From Flavobacterium keumense (lineage in GTDB: Bacteria; Bacteroidota; Bacteroidia; Flavobacteriales; Flavobacteriaceae), in contig NZ_CP092332.1 in assembly GCF_029866485.1 (NCBI RefSeq), forward strand, positions 1,488,001 through 1,552,000: DNA of 64,000 nucleotides. The letters run 5' to 3'. Below, piece by piece: positions 45,039-53,140 of the stretch. The notes under the pieces are model-generated. The model did no database searches and was not told where the DNA came from. It saw only the letters and a program-made list of their open reading frames with translations. How positions within the stretch are numbered: the stretch's first letter is position 1; the number at the start of each line of letters is the position of its first letter. Made by a program: the position numbers and the translations under genes.

Positions 45039-45333
45039 AGTCGTAACGTATTAATGTGATTAAACAAATTGTAAATGGGATCATTGAATAATAGCTTTCG
45101 ATTTTAAGAACTAAGAAATATTTTAAAACTATGAATATCAAAATTGATACACTAAGCGAAATCCCTCCTATTCTAATGATTTTAGATTTATGATCTTTGA
45201 ATAGCATAAATTGTGTAGCATAATTCACAATAAAGAATAAACCACTCCAAATTTCATTATCGGGATCTCCAATCGCTAAATACACCAACATAAATAGCAT
45301 CAATACAACTAATGGAATTTCGCTATACTTCAT
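45019..45333 (-). CDS. membrane protein of the lysis cassette, 104 aa
   Basis: Start taken at ATG 45333, one base after the upstream stop, not the longer frame from 45441 that would overlap that gene. Four hydrophobic segments (IPLVVLMLFMLVYLAI; GLFFIVNYATQFMLF; SLSVSILIFIVLKYFL; IPFTICLITLI). Candidate holin or holin partner. Confidence 0.55.
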   Translation of the reverse strand: MKYSEIPLVVLMLFMLVYLAIGDPDNEIWSGLFFIVNYATQFMLFKDHKSKIIRIGGISLSVSILIFIVLKYFLVLKIESYYSMIPFTICLITLIRYDYVTHKR

Positions 45334-45334
45334 C

Positions 45335-45580
45335 TTACAAGCCTTTACTTGGCACAATAGCTCCTTTACCTTTTTTAGAGGCAGCCGATGGGGAGAATGT
45401 AGGTTTTTTATCATTGGTTGGATTCCAAAAATATCCCACAATTATAACACCTATACCTTTGATTAAATCTACTTCAACTAAGGTTAATCCTGAATTTTTA
45501 AGAATATCAAACGAATGATCAACTATAAAAGCTACAATCAAACCTATCAATGCCCAGTGTTTTTTTAATAATTTTTTCAT
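45335..45580 (-). CDS. holin-like protein with one TM segment, 81 aa
   Basis: The N-terminal 50 residues contain a membrane segment (WALIGLIVAFIVDH) and a second moderate one (LIKGIGVIIVGYFW), and the tail is basic (KKPTFSPSAASKKGKGA), the design of many small phage holins. It is the first of three membrane genes before the lysozyme. Confidence 0.55.
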   Translation of the reverse strand: MKKLLKKHWALIGLIVAFIVDHSFDILKNSGLTLVEVDLIKGIGVIIVGYFWNPTNDKKPTFSPSAASKKGKGAIVPSKGL

Positions 45581-45600
45581 GATTTTTTTGTTTTTAAAAT

Positions 45601-47142
45601 TTATAGTATTGCTTCAAAATCTGTTAAATAATACCCTGCGTCATTTATAAAATCAGTATATGTTATAGTACCTGCACTACCAGCAGTAATGGTTTGCATT
45701 CCTACTTTTGTAATAGATAATACTCTAGTTGTTGTATTGTATGCAACTTGAATATTATATCTTCTAAATTGAGTAGCTGAATCAATTGTACCTGAAGTAG
45801 GGCATTCTAATGTGTAAAAAGAATTGGAATTTCTTAAATCAATGAGCATCCAAGCTGTGGCAAATCCTCCAAATCTAGCTCTAACTCTAAGGAAATTATA
45901 TTTGCTGTCTAATACTGGTATTGTTTGGCTTGTAGCACCTGTTACGTTACTTAAAGATATCAAAAGCGGTTGGCAATATGCAGCAATTGCTGCGTTTAAG
46001 TCTTGCCAACTCTTATCTCCTCTGTAGTACTGCGAAGTTGTTCCAGATGAAATGTTGTTCTCTTTACCGTTTAAAGCATTTTGCGTAGCGGTTGAAATTG
46101 GTTTGCTCGCATCCGAAGTATTATCCACACTACCTAATCCAACCATAGCTTTTGTTATTCCTGATACCGTACCTGTAAAAGTTGGCGAAGCTAAATTGGC
46201 TTTTAAATTCAAAGCCGTTTGCGTGGCATTGGACACTGGCTTATTTGCATCCGATGTATTATCCACGCTCCCCAAGCCCACAACTGTTTTATCCAATGTT
46301 TGCCACGATTTATCCCCACGCCAGTATTGAGTAGTACTTCCTGCTGAAATAGTAGGCTCTTTCGTATTTAAAGAACTTTGAGTAGCCGTAGAAATAGGCT
46401 TATTAGCATCGGAGGTGTTATCAACATTACCAAGTCCAACCATAGCTTTTGTTATCCCCGATACCGTTCCTGTAAATGTAGGCGAGGCTAAACTTGCTTT
46501 TGTAGCCAGCTTAGTAGTAGTGTCTTGATACAAATCACGAACAGTTGTAATTATATCTCTTGGAGGATTAGTTATACCTCCGTCAAAAGTAATTGAAGTG
46601 ATTACAGTTTCTGCCTCCTGAGTCCCTGTGTGATTCGCTCTGTTTCTATCAGATGTAGAGGCTGTGTTAATTGCCGTTTGTGTGGCAGTTGATACTGGTT
46701 TGTTAGTGTCTGAGGTGTTATCTACATTACTTAAACCAATATCTGATTTTGATAAATCTATGTTTCCAGAACCTAACAAAGCCTGACCTTCAATAGTTTT
46801 AATATTTGCCCCTGAGACAAGTGTTGCCTGTTTTGAATCTAAGGCTATTTGTGTAGCTGTGGAAACCGGCTTGTTTACATCAGAGGTGTTGTCTACGTTA
46901 TTTAAGCCTACTTTAGACTTATCTATTCCTGTAGCTACTTTAGCATTAGTCACTGCTCCATTAGCTATCGTTGGGGAATCAGCAGTACCAGTTAAGTCTC
47001 CTGATAATTTTATGGTCCCTTTTGAAGTAGTAGTCGCTGGAGAATTGACAATAACTGCCTTCCCATTGCGATCAGATAAAGTTGTTTGCGCTAGTAATGA
47101 ACTACTAGTAACTAATAAAAAAAAGAAAATTATTTTTTTCAT
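45601..47142 (-). CDS. tail-fibre-type repeat protein with a signal peptide
   Basis: 513 residues. N-terminal signal-peptide-like segment MKKIIFFFLLVTSSSLLAQ, then GTIKLSGDLTGTADSPTIA and five copies of a phage fibre repeat (VGLGNVDNTSDANKPVST with variants), interspersed with QYWRGDKSWQ modules. The C-terminal 120 residues are a beta-rich tip domain. The repeats are those of long tail fibres. An export signal is unexpected for a virion protein and may be a relic of a host gene or imply periplasmic or surface exposure. Adjacent to other fibre genes. Confidence 0.6.
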   Translation of the reverse strand: MKKIIFFFLLVTSSSLLAQTTLSDRNGKAVIVNSPATTTSKGTIKLSGDLTGTADSPTIANGAVTNAKVATGIDKSKVGLNNVDNTSDVNKPVSTATQIALDSKQATLVSGANIKTIEGQALLGSGNIDLSKSDIGLSNVDNTSDTNKPVSTATQTAINTASTSDRNRANHTGTQEAETVITSITFDGGITNPPRDIITTVRDLYQDTTTKLATKASLASPTFTGTVSGITKAMVGLGNVDNTSDANKPISTATQSSLNTKEPTISAGSTTQYWRGDKSWQTLDKTVVGLGSVDNTSDANKPVSNATQTALNLKANLASPTFTGTVSGITKAMVGLGSVDNTSDASKPISTATQNALNGKENNISSGTTSQYYRGDKSWQDLNAAIAAYCQPLLISLSNVTGATSQTIPVLDSKYNFLRVRARFGGFATAWMLIDLRNSNSFYTLECPTSGTIDSATQFRRYNIQVAYNTTTRVLSITKVGMQTITAGSAGTITYTDFINDAGYYLTDFEAIL

Positions 47143-47159
47143 GTGAAAATATTTAAAAA

Positions 47160-47726
47160 TTAAAAATCAAAAATGACAACATCGTTGGCCTCCAAAACAT
47201 AACCTCCATTATTTACAGGATTATAGGTTATTTGTTGAGCAGATACTGATATAGAACTAGAACTCACACGAGTTCCATTAATCGAAATTGCCACATCTCC
47301 AATAGGCAAGCCTGCCAAATTAAATACCGTCTGGCCAGCAGTAGCTGTGAATTCCTCCACAGTAGCTTTGAGTTGGTTAAGTTTGCTATTGATCTGAATT
47401 AGCAAGTTTTTAACCGACTGCAATGTTTCTTCTTTTCCTAAACCTTTTTCTGCCGCAGAACTAAATAATGGATAACCTAGATTAGCTAATTTTTTAGTAA
47501 AATCATCCATGTCTGTAACTACCAAAGGCGTAGTACTATCAATATCATATAATTCAATTCTACCTAAATAGAAATCTCTATTGAAAGTGCCTGAATTAAT
47601 CGATATTGTACCATTGTCAATACTCAGCTTGACATAAGTTGTTGAATAGAAGGATTGTTCGTCTACATTATTAATAGTATGCTTGAACAACCCTTCTTGT
47701 AATTTTATAATTTTAAGTGTATCCAT
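47160..47726 (-). CDS. tail-associated protein, 188 aa
   Basis: A beta-rich N-terminal half, then helix (EETLQSVKNLLIQINSKLNQL) and a C-terminal beta module (FTATAGQTVFNLAGLPIGDV.. INGTRVSS), a motif often found in phage tail proteins that display fibres. It lies between the two signal-bearing fibre genes. Likely a fibre-network or attachment component. Confidence 0.5.
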   Translation of the reverse strand: MDTLKIIKLQEGLFKHTINNVDEQSFYSTTYVKLSIDNGTISINSGTFNRDFYLGRIELYDIDSTTPLVVTDMDDFTKKLANLGYPLFSSAAEKGLGKEETLQSVKNLLIQINSKLNQLKATVEEFTATAGQTVFNLAGLPIGDVAISINGTRVSSSSISVSAQQITYNPVNNGGYVLEANDVVIFDF

Positions 47727-47730
47727 TTGT

Positions 47731-49221
47731 TTATTTTTTTAAATTTTGAATTTCCGATTCAAGAGAACTTACCTTAAGGCTCAACTCTTTAATAGCGTTG
47801 ACTAGGACAGGCAATAGATTTGATTCTGTATATTTCAAATGCTCTGGATCTTTCGCGTCAATTATAACTGGATTAGAGCCTTCTAATGCTAAGATATCTT
47901 GCGCTTTGAAACCATATTTAAGATCTCCTACAGCTGTTTCTGAATTTCTATTTTGTCTAAATCGATAAGAAACAGGTTTAAGTTTTGATATAAAATCCAA
48001 GCCATGAGGAATGATTCCAAAATCTATTTTATCTCTTGCGTCCGACGTCACAGTCCAACCTATTTTAATGTAGGCATTTTGTGAAAGCTCATTGCCTATG
48101 ACTATCTGATTGCTTTCTGTTGTTATATTTTTAACCGAATCTGTTCCAGAATTAGCGCCAATACCAATATTGTTTACCCCTTTAGAAAAATATAAGGCTC
48201 TATATCCTGCAGCAGTATTATCATTTCCCGTCAAATTATTATATAAAGAATAAATACCAAAAGAGGTATTATTGTTAGCTGTGGTGTTAGAATAAGATGC
48301 GCCATATCCTATAGCCAGATTAGAGTTTCCTTGCGTATTATTCCTAAGAGAACTACCACCTAGAGCTACATTAATCTCACCCGTTGTATTACTTAACATT
48401 GCATCCTTACCTATTGCTAGATTATATGAAGCTGTAGTGTTATTCATTAAAGACGAATTTCCTATTGCTAAATTGTACACACCTGTGGTATTGTATCGTA
48501 AAGATGTTTTACCCAGCGCTAGGTTATCATTTCCTGTTGTGTTTGAAGAAAGTGCGGTTGCCCCAAATGCCACATTATTTGATCCTGTAGTATTCATTTG
48601 CAAAGAAGTATTCCCAAAGGCTGAATTATTTGAACCTGTAGTATTATATTCTAAAGACGCTTGACCAAATGAAGTATTAGTGGCAATATTACCACCGCCA
48701 CTATTATATACAGTAGGACTATTAATGCCAAATTGCAGAGAACCTGTAGTAGGAAGTGTTTGCCATGTCTTGTCACCTCGCCAATATTGTGCTGTGGTTC
48801 CGGCACTAATAGTATTTTCTTTAGTTGAAAGACTATTATTTACAAACGTTTCTGTGGCTAATCCTAAAACACTTGGTATTGTTGGTTTATTTAAAATCTG
48901 AGCATCACCTGAAGTGGCATTCCAATCTGCATTGACATTTACTTCGGCGCCCGATGCTATTCCAGACAGCTTTGTTTTTTCTGCTGTGGTGTAGTCTTCT
49001 GTAGACAAACCTTTTCCGGCTACTTTATCAACTTTACCCGAAATATCGGTTTGAATTGAGGATTTAGCGACATACCCAACGTCTCCATTAGTTTCTTGAA
49101 CTAATACACGTGGAGCAGTAGTTTTTTCAGGATTAGAAGCTATTTTTAGCTTGTTTACTCCTGTGGTTTGACCTTGTAATGTAATTGCTGTTAATAGCAA
49201 TAAGTAAAATATTTTTTTCAT
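47731..49221 (-). CDS. tail-spike/fibre protein with YadA-like repeats and S74 chaperone domain
   Basis: 496 residues: signal-like N-terminus MKKIFYLLLLTAITLQGQ; modules shared with the other fibre (STKENTISAGTTAQYWRGDK); a head of YadA/Hia-like 14-residue repeats (about 190-350; NTTGSNNSAFGNTSLQ and variants); and a C-terminal intramolecular chaperone of the peptidase S74 type (SDARDKIDFGI.. LKPVSYRF.. YGFKAQDI) with a terminal coiled coil. The S74 domain trimerises the fibre and cleaves itself off. Receptor binding is the likely role. Confidence 0.75.
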   Translation of the reverse strand: MKKIFYLLLLTAITLQGQTTGVNKLKIASNPEKTTAPRVLVQETNGDVGYVAKSSIQTDISGKVDKVAGKGLSTEDYTTAEKTKLSGIASGAEVNVNADWNATSGDAQILNKPTIPSVLGLATETFVNNSLSTKENTISAGTTAQYWRGDKTWQTLPTTGSLQFGINSPTVYNSGGGNIATNTSFGQASLEYNTTGSNNSAFGNTSLQMNTTGSNNVAFGATALSSNTTGNDNLALGKTSLRYNTTGVYNLAIGNSSLMNNTTASYNLAIGKDAMLSNTTGEINVALGGSSLRNNTQGNSNLAIGYGASYSNTTANNNTSFGIYSLYNNLTGNDNTAAGYRALYFSKGVNNIGIGANSGTDSVKNITTESNQIVIGNELSQNAYIKIGWTVTSDARDKIDFGIIPHGLDFISKLKPVSYRFRQNRNSETAVGDLKYGFKAQDILALEGSNPVIIDAKDPEHLKYTESNLLPVLVNAIKELSLKVSSLESEIQNLKK

Positions 49222-49238
49222 TTGTAGTTATTTATTAT

Positions 49239-49985
49239 TTAAAAATCAATAGTTTCTATAGGTGTGTAATTTGCTCGATCACTTCTATTGCCTCCGTTAT
49301 AAATCGCTCTTTTCCAATAAACTCCAGAGTTTGTGTTTGAATCCCATGTTCCCCAACCCTCTACAATATCTCCAGCTAAGTCGTTGCCCGTGTTGTTATT
49401 TGGTCCTCTCGCTATAATTCGAAGTTCCATTGGTTTTATAGGAATTGGGTTTTTATCTTGAGAATAATATTCTAGGGATAATAAATAAGTAGAATTAGGA
49501 ATAAAATTGCCTGAGTTTAAATAAGTAAGCACGGTTATATCGATACTGAAAGTAAGCGTAGTATTATCTATTAAAAAATTGCTTGGAGTAAGAAATATAA
49601 AGTTATTTCTATCCTCAAAATTTGTAAGTCTAAATGCAAAACTTTCGCTACTAACTATTTTTTGGAAAAAATCTAAAACAATATCTCCGTATAAATCTGT
49701 ACGGCTAAATACTATTTTTTTTGTGTTGGAAAAAAGTTTAGTTATTTGATTATTTACATCGTAACAATAAAAATACCCTTTAGTTCCTTTTGGGTATTCA
49801 ATTAGATCTTCTGCAAAAACAAAAACATTGTACCCAAGAAATCTATTAAACAAAGCAAATACACTTCCTAAATCAAAATTCTTGGTCATTTTACTACCAG
49901 AATTGCCGTCAGTACCAATCAAATAGTCCTTCATTGAAGGATTAGGGTCCTGATTGTAGACGTTTTTATTATTGATTTTAGCCAT
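49239..49985 (-). CDS. tail/baseplate-associated protein, 248 aa
   Basis: Opens MAKINNKNVYNQDPNPSMKD followed by YLIGTDGNSGSKMTKNFDLG, the standard N-terminus of many flavobacterial phage tail proteins that carry variable C-terminal adhesin domains. The remainder is beta-rich (about 60-248). First gene of the leftward late operon, transcribed from the divergent promoter region at 50003. Confidence 0.55.
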   Translation of the reverse strand: MAKINNKNVYNQDPNPSMKDYLIGTDGNSGSKMTKNFDLGSVFALFNRFLGYNVFVFAEDLIEYPKGTKGYFYCYDVNNQITKLFSNTKKIVFSRTDLYGDIVLDFFQKIVSSESFAFRLTNFEDRNNFIFLTPSNFLIDNTTLTFSIDITVLTYLNSGNFIPNSTYLLSLEYYSQDKNPIPIKPMELRIIARGPNNNTGNDLAGDIVEGWGTWDSNTNSGVYWKRAIYNGGNRSDRANYTPIETIDF

Positions 49986-50002
49986 GATATTCTATTTGTT
50001 TA

Positions 50003-50033
50003 CAAATATAATAGATTTTATTTATTACTTTTG
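50003..50033. promoter_or_regulatory. divergent late/regulatory promoter pair
   Basis: Minus-strand TATATTTG (50010-50003) serves the late operon starting at 49985; plus-strand TACTTTTG (50026-50033) serves the gene at 50058. Both match TAnnTTTG and lie 16 bases apart, so the two directions probably compete or share a regulator. Confidence 0.6.
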
Positions 50034-50057
50034 TATATGTAATAAAAAAAACTTATA

Positions 50058-50633
50058 GTGAAGTATTGGAACAATAGAAAAAATGCTAATAAAGCTACTA
50101 ATAAGATACCGTTGTATACATTAGAAATGCTACACGAGATGGGTATTTATGTAAAACCACAATATGCAAAAAAGCCTAAATACGCTTTCTGCAATCAAGG
50201 ATATGATTTGCTTGAGAATTTTTTTGTGGTTAGGCATTACGTTTGTACAAAAAATAAAATATCGCTAAGGACTTTAGAAATTCTTTTAAAACTTTACCCG
50301 ATGAATTATTTCACCTATCACGATTACTACGAGTTACCTAAAAACTTTCAACTGGTTCGTGCTGATTATTTAATTAAACGTGGATTTATGCAAGAAATAA
50401 AAGAAAAGCATAAAGACAGGCCTGAGAGTATTTTTAAATTAACTACAATTGCTGGGAATATTGTTAAGGATTTTTATAGATACTTATCTGGAGAAAAACC
50501 TATTCCGGAACATCCGGATAAAAACCACATGGCTAAAAAAGGCGCTAGCGAAATAGATAAGCTCCGTTTTGAGTTCATTAAGAAAATGAATCGAACGGAG
50601 CCTTCTGATTCTAAAAAAGAATTGTTTAAGTAG
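50058..50633 (+). CDS. probable winged-helix regulator or conserved phage protein (GTG start)
   Basis: 191 residues from GTG 50058, 24 bases after its promoter. The middle reads like a helix-turn-helix/winged helix (KISLRTLEILLKLYPMNYFT.. DYLIKRGFMQEI.. IFKLTTIAGNIVKDFYRYLSG). It is divergent from the late operon. A regulator of late transcription is plausible, as phage genes placed so often are; not proven. Confidence 0.5.
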   Translation: MKYWNNRKNANKATNKIPLYTLEMLHEMGIYVKPQYAKKPKYAFCNQGYDLLENFFVVRHYVCTKNKISLRTLEILLKLYPMNYFTYHDYYELPKNFQLVRADYLIKRGFMQEIKEKHKDRPESIFKLTTIAGNIVKDFYRYLSGEKPIPEHPDKNHMAKKGASEIDKLRFEFIKKMNRTEPSDSKKELFK

Positions 50634-50635
50634 TT

Positions 50636-50911
50636 TTAATTTACTGTTTCCCAGTCTTCTGCTAACATGTCTGTTTGAGACGCAAGCCAAGGAACTACAG
50701 AACCATCAGCAGTTTTCATATCAATATGCGGACAATATTTTATTTCCGTTCCCTCTTCGTAAATACCTAAAAGAGGCGGTCTATTTACTTTAAAAGTACT
50801 TCCAGGTACTAAAAATAAAAACATTCCTTTTCCATTCCAGCCTTGTCTAGCTACTTTTTTTCCATTCTTTAACCAATTTAATGCTTGGCCAAAATCTTTA
50901 ATTCCTTCCAT
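50636..50911 (-). CDS. tad2: Tad2-family (DUF2829) anti-Thoeris protein
   Basis: 91 residues matching DUF2829 throughout: DFGQALNWLKNGKKVARQGW (with GWNGKGMFLFL), CPHIDMKTADG, then WLASQTDMLAEDW. Length is full for the family. Tad2 proteins are known to sequester the 1''-3' gcADPR signal made by Thoeris defence, and some also bind CBASS cyclic dinucleotides. It ends two bases from a converging regulator gene and is the last gene of the leftward accessory run with RusA and GroES-like proteins. Function here is inferred from the family. Confidence 0.85.
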   Translation of the reverse strand: MEGIKDFGQALNWLKNGKKVARQGWNGKGMFLFLVPGSTFKVNRPPLLGIYEEGTEIKYCPHIDMKTADGSVVPWLASQTDMLAEDWETVN

Positions 50912-50952
50912 AGTTTTTATAGCACTTATCCTTGCAATTGGGGTTTAAAAAT

Positions 50953-51159
50953 TTAATTTAGTATTCCTAATCTTTCGCTATACCTAGCTATTTCAAAATC
51001 ATAAAGAGTGTATATTCCATTGTATCCTCTAACTTGGTACATTATTCCTTGGCAATCAATAACAATTGCAATGACAATATGTAGCAATTTATCTGGATCA
51101 GCTTTTCGAATTACCTCTTCTTTAATTTTGAAGTTTGTGGTTATGGTTAGCTTTTCCAT
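50953..51159 (-). CDS. hypothetical protein, 68 aa
   Basis: One base after the GroES-like gene, so co-translated. A small mixed alpha/beta protein (LHIVIAIVIDCQGIMYQVRG..YDFEIARYSERLG). No recognised domain. Confidence 0.45.
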   Translation of the reverse strand: MEKLTITTNFKIKEEVIRKADPDKLLHIVIAIVIDCQGIMYQVRGYNGIYTLYDFEIARYSERLGILN

Positions 51160-51160
51160 T

Positions 51161-51418
51161 CTAAATATTCAAATCAAGCTCGCTGCCTTCTCTTAACAAA
51201 AGACACATTTTACCGTTATATTCAATTGGAGTTCCTGGAACATATTTCATTTTTTGAACTATATCTCTGATTTTAGTGTGCCGTACCTTTGGCCCAATTA
51301 AAACAACTCTAAATTGATTATCATTTTTTGGTTTATTACTTAGAATGATTCCTGAATCAGTTTTGTTTTCTTCTTTTTCTATTCTCTCTACAAGTATTCT
51401 ATCGGATAGTAGTTTCAT
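51161..51418 (-). CDS. GroES-like co-chaperonin, 85 aa
   Basis: Reads as a single GroES unit: ILVERIEKEENKTDSGIIL covers the first strands and the GroEL-binding mobile loop (19-26), followed by RVVLIGP and a C-terminal EYNGKMCLLLREGSELDL. Slightly shorter than bacterial GroES (about 90-95) owing to a reduced roof loop. Phage co-chaperonins such as T4 gp31 replace host GroES for capsid folding. It overlaps the preceding gene by one base. Confidence 0.75.
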   Translation of the reverse strand: MKLLSDRILVERIEKEENKTDSGIILSNKPKNDNQFRVVLIGPKVRHTKIRDIVQKMKYVPGTPIEYNGKMCLLLREGSELDLNI

Positions 51419-51675
51419 TAGTTTTTGTTTTCATTACACTTTTTACAATCTTTGCATTCTTCAGATTCACATTTTGTTTTTATAATTGGGGCAAATCCGT
51501 CTTTTTCATTCCAAACCGTAACAACACCTCCAAGAACAGTATATGATTTTTCCTCTTCGTTGTATTGAAACTTAGTCACGTAAGCAATACTTACATTGAT
51601 GCCTAATTTTAGGCAGGTAATTTCTTTAGCTTTTGAAAAGTAAGTAGTTACTTTTTTAATACTCGGAACTCTCAT
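51418..51675 (-). CDS. hypothetical protein with C-terminal cysteine cluster
   Basis: 85 residues. The N-terminal 70 are mixed alpha/beta; the C-terminus CESEECKDCKKC has four closely spaced cysteines suited to metal binding. No family recognised. Sits between rusA and the GroES-like gene with one-base overlap downstream. Confidence 0.45.
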   Translation of the reverse strand: MRVPSIKKVTTYFSKAKEITCLKLGINVSIAYVTKFQYNEEEKSYTVLGGVVTVWNEKDGFAPIIKTKCESEECKDCKKCNENKN

Positions 51676-51677
51676 TG

Positions 51678-52040
51678 TTAGGCTGTTTTAATAGTAAATT
51701 CTACTCTTGGGTTTTCTTTATCGATAAATTTTCTAGCACATATTAGCGAGCAATTGTTATCGTTCTTAATTACTTTAGCCTTTTGCAAACAATCCAATAT
51801 TACTTTGAAAGAATTGTCAATATCAGATCGTTTAGAAGGATAAAAAACATCAACGTGAAACTCAAACGGAACGTCAATCATTTTATCTCTGGCCGGGCCA
51901 ATTTGCCAAAAAAAAGATTCCTCATATTTTTTTAGCGCCTGGGTTTTAGCTAAAGATCTGTGTCCATTCAAAGTAATTATCCTATAGCAATTACTCTTTG
52001 ATGGTACCGTGCCTATTATTTTACATTTAATCTCGCTCAT
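51678..52040 (-). CDS. rusA: RusA-family Holliday junction resolvase
   Basis: 120 residues. Active-site spacing matches E. coli RusA: Asp73, Asp75, Lys79 and Asp94 in SDIDNSFKVILDCLQKAKVIKND correspond exactly to the 70/72/76/91 pattern. It cuts four-way junctions during phage recombination or packaging. Its ATG overlaps the stop of the preceding small gene. Confidence 0.85.
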   Translation of the reverse strand: MSEIKCKIIGTVPSKSNCYRIITLNGHRSLAKTQALKKYEESFFWQIGPARDKMIDVPFEFHVDVFYPSKRSDIDNSFKVILDCLQKAKVIKNDNNCSLICARKFIDKENPRVEFTIKTA

Positions 52041-52207
52041 TAGTAAGTCCTTTTTTCAAACGTAAAACCTCTTCTGTTTTTAAAAATATCGTCAATTTCG
52101 ATATTATACCAATAAAGCAAGTACCTTGGCTTTTCTACCCCATTCTTGTAAACAATATAACCTCTTAGCGGTCTACAATACTCTAAAAATGATTGTCTTT
52201 GCAACAT
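52040..52207 (-). CDS. hypothetical protein, 55 aa
   Basis: A small basic protein (LQRQSFLEYCRPLRGYIVYK.. RRGFTFEKRTY) starting at ATG 52207 and overlapping the rusA start by one base, which supports real translation. No domain recognised. Confidence 0.5.
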   Translation of the reverse strand: MLQRQSFLEYCRPLRGYIVYKNGVEKPRYLLYWYNIEIDDIFKNRRGFTFEKRTY

Positions 52208-52217
52208 ATTTATTAAA

Positions 52218-52532
52218 TTAAATTCCTAAATCATTACCCCATTTATAAAACCACTTTATGTCTTCGGTTCTATATCCCCAGCTACCTTTTGCTATGAATT
52301 TGAAAGGAAGAACTAAGAATAGTAAAAACCACACAATCGGGTAAAAGATGATTGATAGTCTAATCCAAATACTTGATATTCGTTCTCTTTTTTTATAAAA
52401 TGCAAAACGAGAAAATTTAATTACCTCAAATACATTGGCTTTTTGTTCATTACTCAAATTCAAAACTTTTGAATCACGTAACCAGTTAGCAACTTCATAT
52501 TCAGAAGCCTCTTCGTAATTGTGTAAATTCAT
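52218..52532 (-). CDS. small membrane protein, 104 aa
   Basis: A central hydrophobic hairpin (WIRLSIIFYPIVWFLLFLVL, about 49-68, extended by PFKFIAKG) with soluble helical N-terminus (EVANWLRDSKVLNLSNEQKA). First gene of the leftward accessory run after the tRNA region. Function unknown. Confidence 0.5.
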   Translation of the reverse strand: MNLHNYEEASEYEVANWLRDSKVLNLSNEQKANVFEVIKFSRFAFYKKRERISSIWIRLSIIFYPIVWFLLFLVLPFKFIAKGSWGYRTEDIKWFYKWGNDLGI

Positions 52533-52559
52533 AACACTGTATTTTAATTTTTGATTTAT

Positions 52560-52898
52560 TAAAAAAGCAATTCACATTTGGTTTTTTATAAGAATTGAAT
52601 TAGAATAACGTCAACTGTCTTCAACTCTAACGCTAAACGATCCAAATTGTCTATGCGCCACACTTTCAATCCGCATATCACCGAATGATTTAATGAGTTA
52701 AATGCCAACCCAGAAAGTTCGATGTTCCGACTTATCGGTATAAATTGCTTTTGCGTTTTTAAAAACTTAAGCCAATGGATATGTCAATTCATTTCTTTTA
52801 AAACTTTTGCCTCTAGTGCAAATTAGTCATTGGCTTAAGTAATGGCCGGCTTGTAAAACAGCTCTCAGGCTATTAGTTTTACAAATCACTTTCAATTT
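52560..52898. other. non-coding region rich in inverted repeats next to the tRNA genes
   Basis: No credible ORF. Several perfect inverted repeats: ACTTAAGCCAATG (52765-52777) with its complement at 52828-52840; TTGTAAAAC (52851-52859) with GTTTTACAA (52876-52884); TATGCG/CGCATA near 52655-52680; CCGA/TCGG near 52728. Their density suggests structured RNA, possibly decayed tRNA-like genes, but I could not fold a cloverleaf. Confidence 0.45.
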
Positions 52899-52899
52899 G

Positions 52900-53019
52900 T
52901 GATTGAGGCAGGAATCGAACCTGCTCGAACTTTTTTCTCATTGTACAGTAACTTAATCTGACACTTCCGTTTCGCTACTATCGGAATTTTTTAGCGTCTA
53001 CCAATTCCGCCACTCAATC
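52900..53019 (-). tRNA. tRNA-Leu-like gene of abnormal length (about 120 nt)
   Basis: The ends are a canonical Leu-type tRNA: acceptor GATTGAG/CTCAATC with discriminator A, TG then D-arm GCGGAATTGGTAGACGC, and a perfect T-arm GCAGG-TTCGATT-CCTGC. The middle is about 35 bases longer than a normal class II tRNA. It contains a TTCCG/CGGAA hairpin and a segment CAGATTAAGTTACTG that could form an anticodon arm with 3-bp CAG/CTG stem. I cannot assign the anticodon with confidence. It may hold an insertion, or be decayed. Confidence 0.55.
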
Positions 53020-53140
53020 AATAAAAACTCCGGAAAACATAATAAAACAACCGAAGAAAAAAGTACTAAACCCAGTTTAAAAAGTTTTAGTAGATAAGAA
53101 CTTGACTATGTTTTTTTAAAGCTACCCTCATGCAGCTTAG

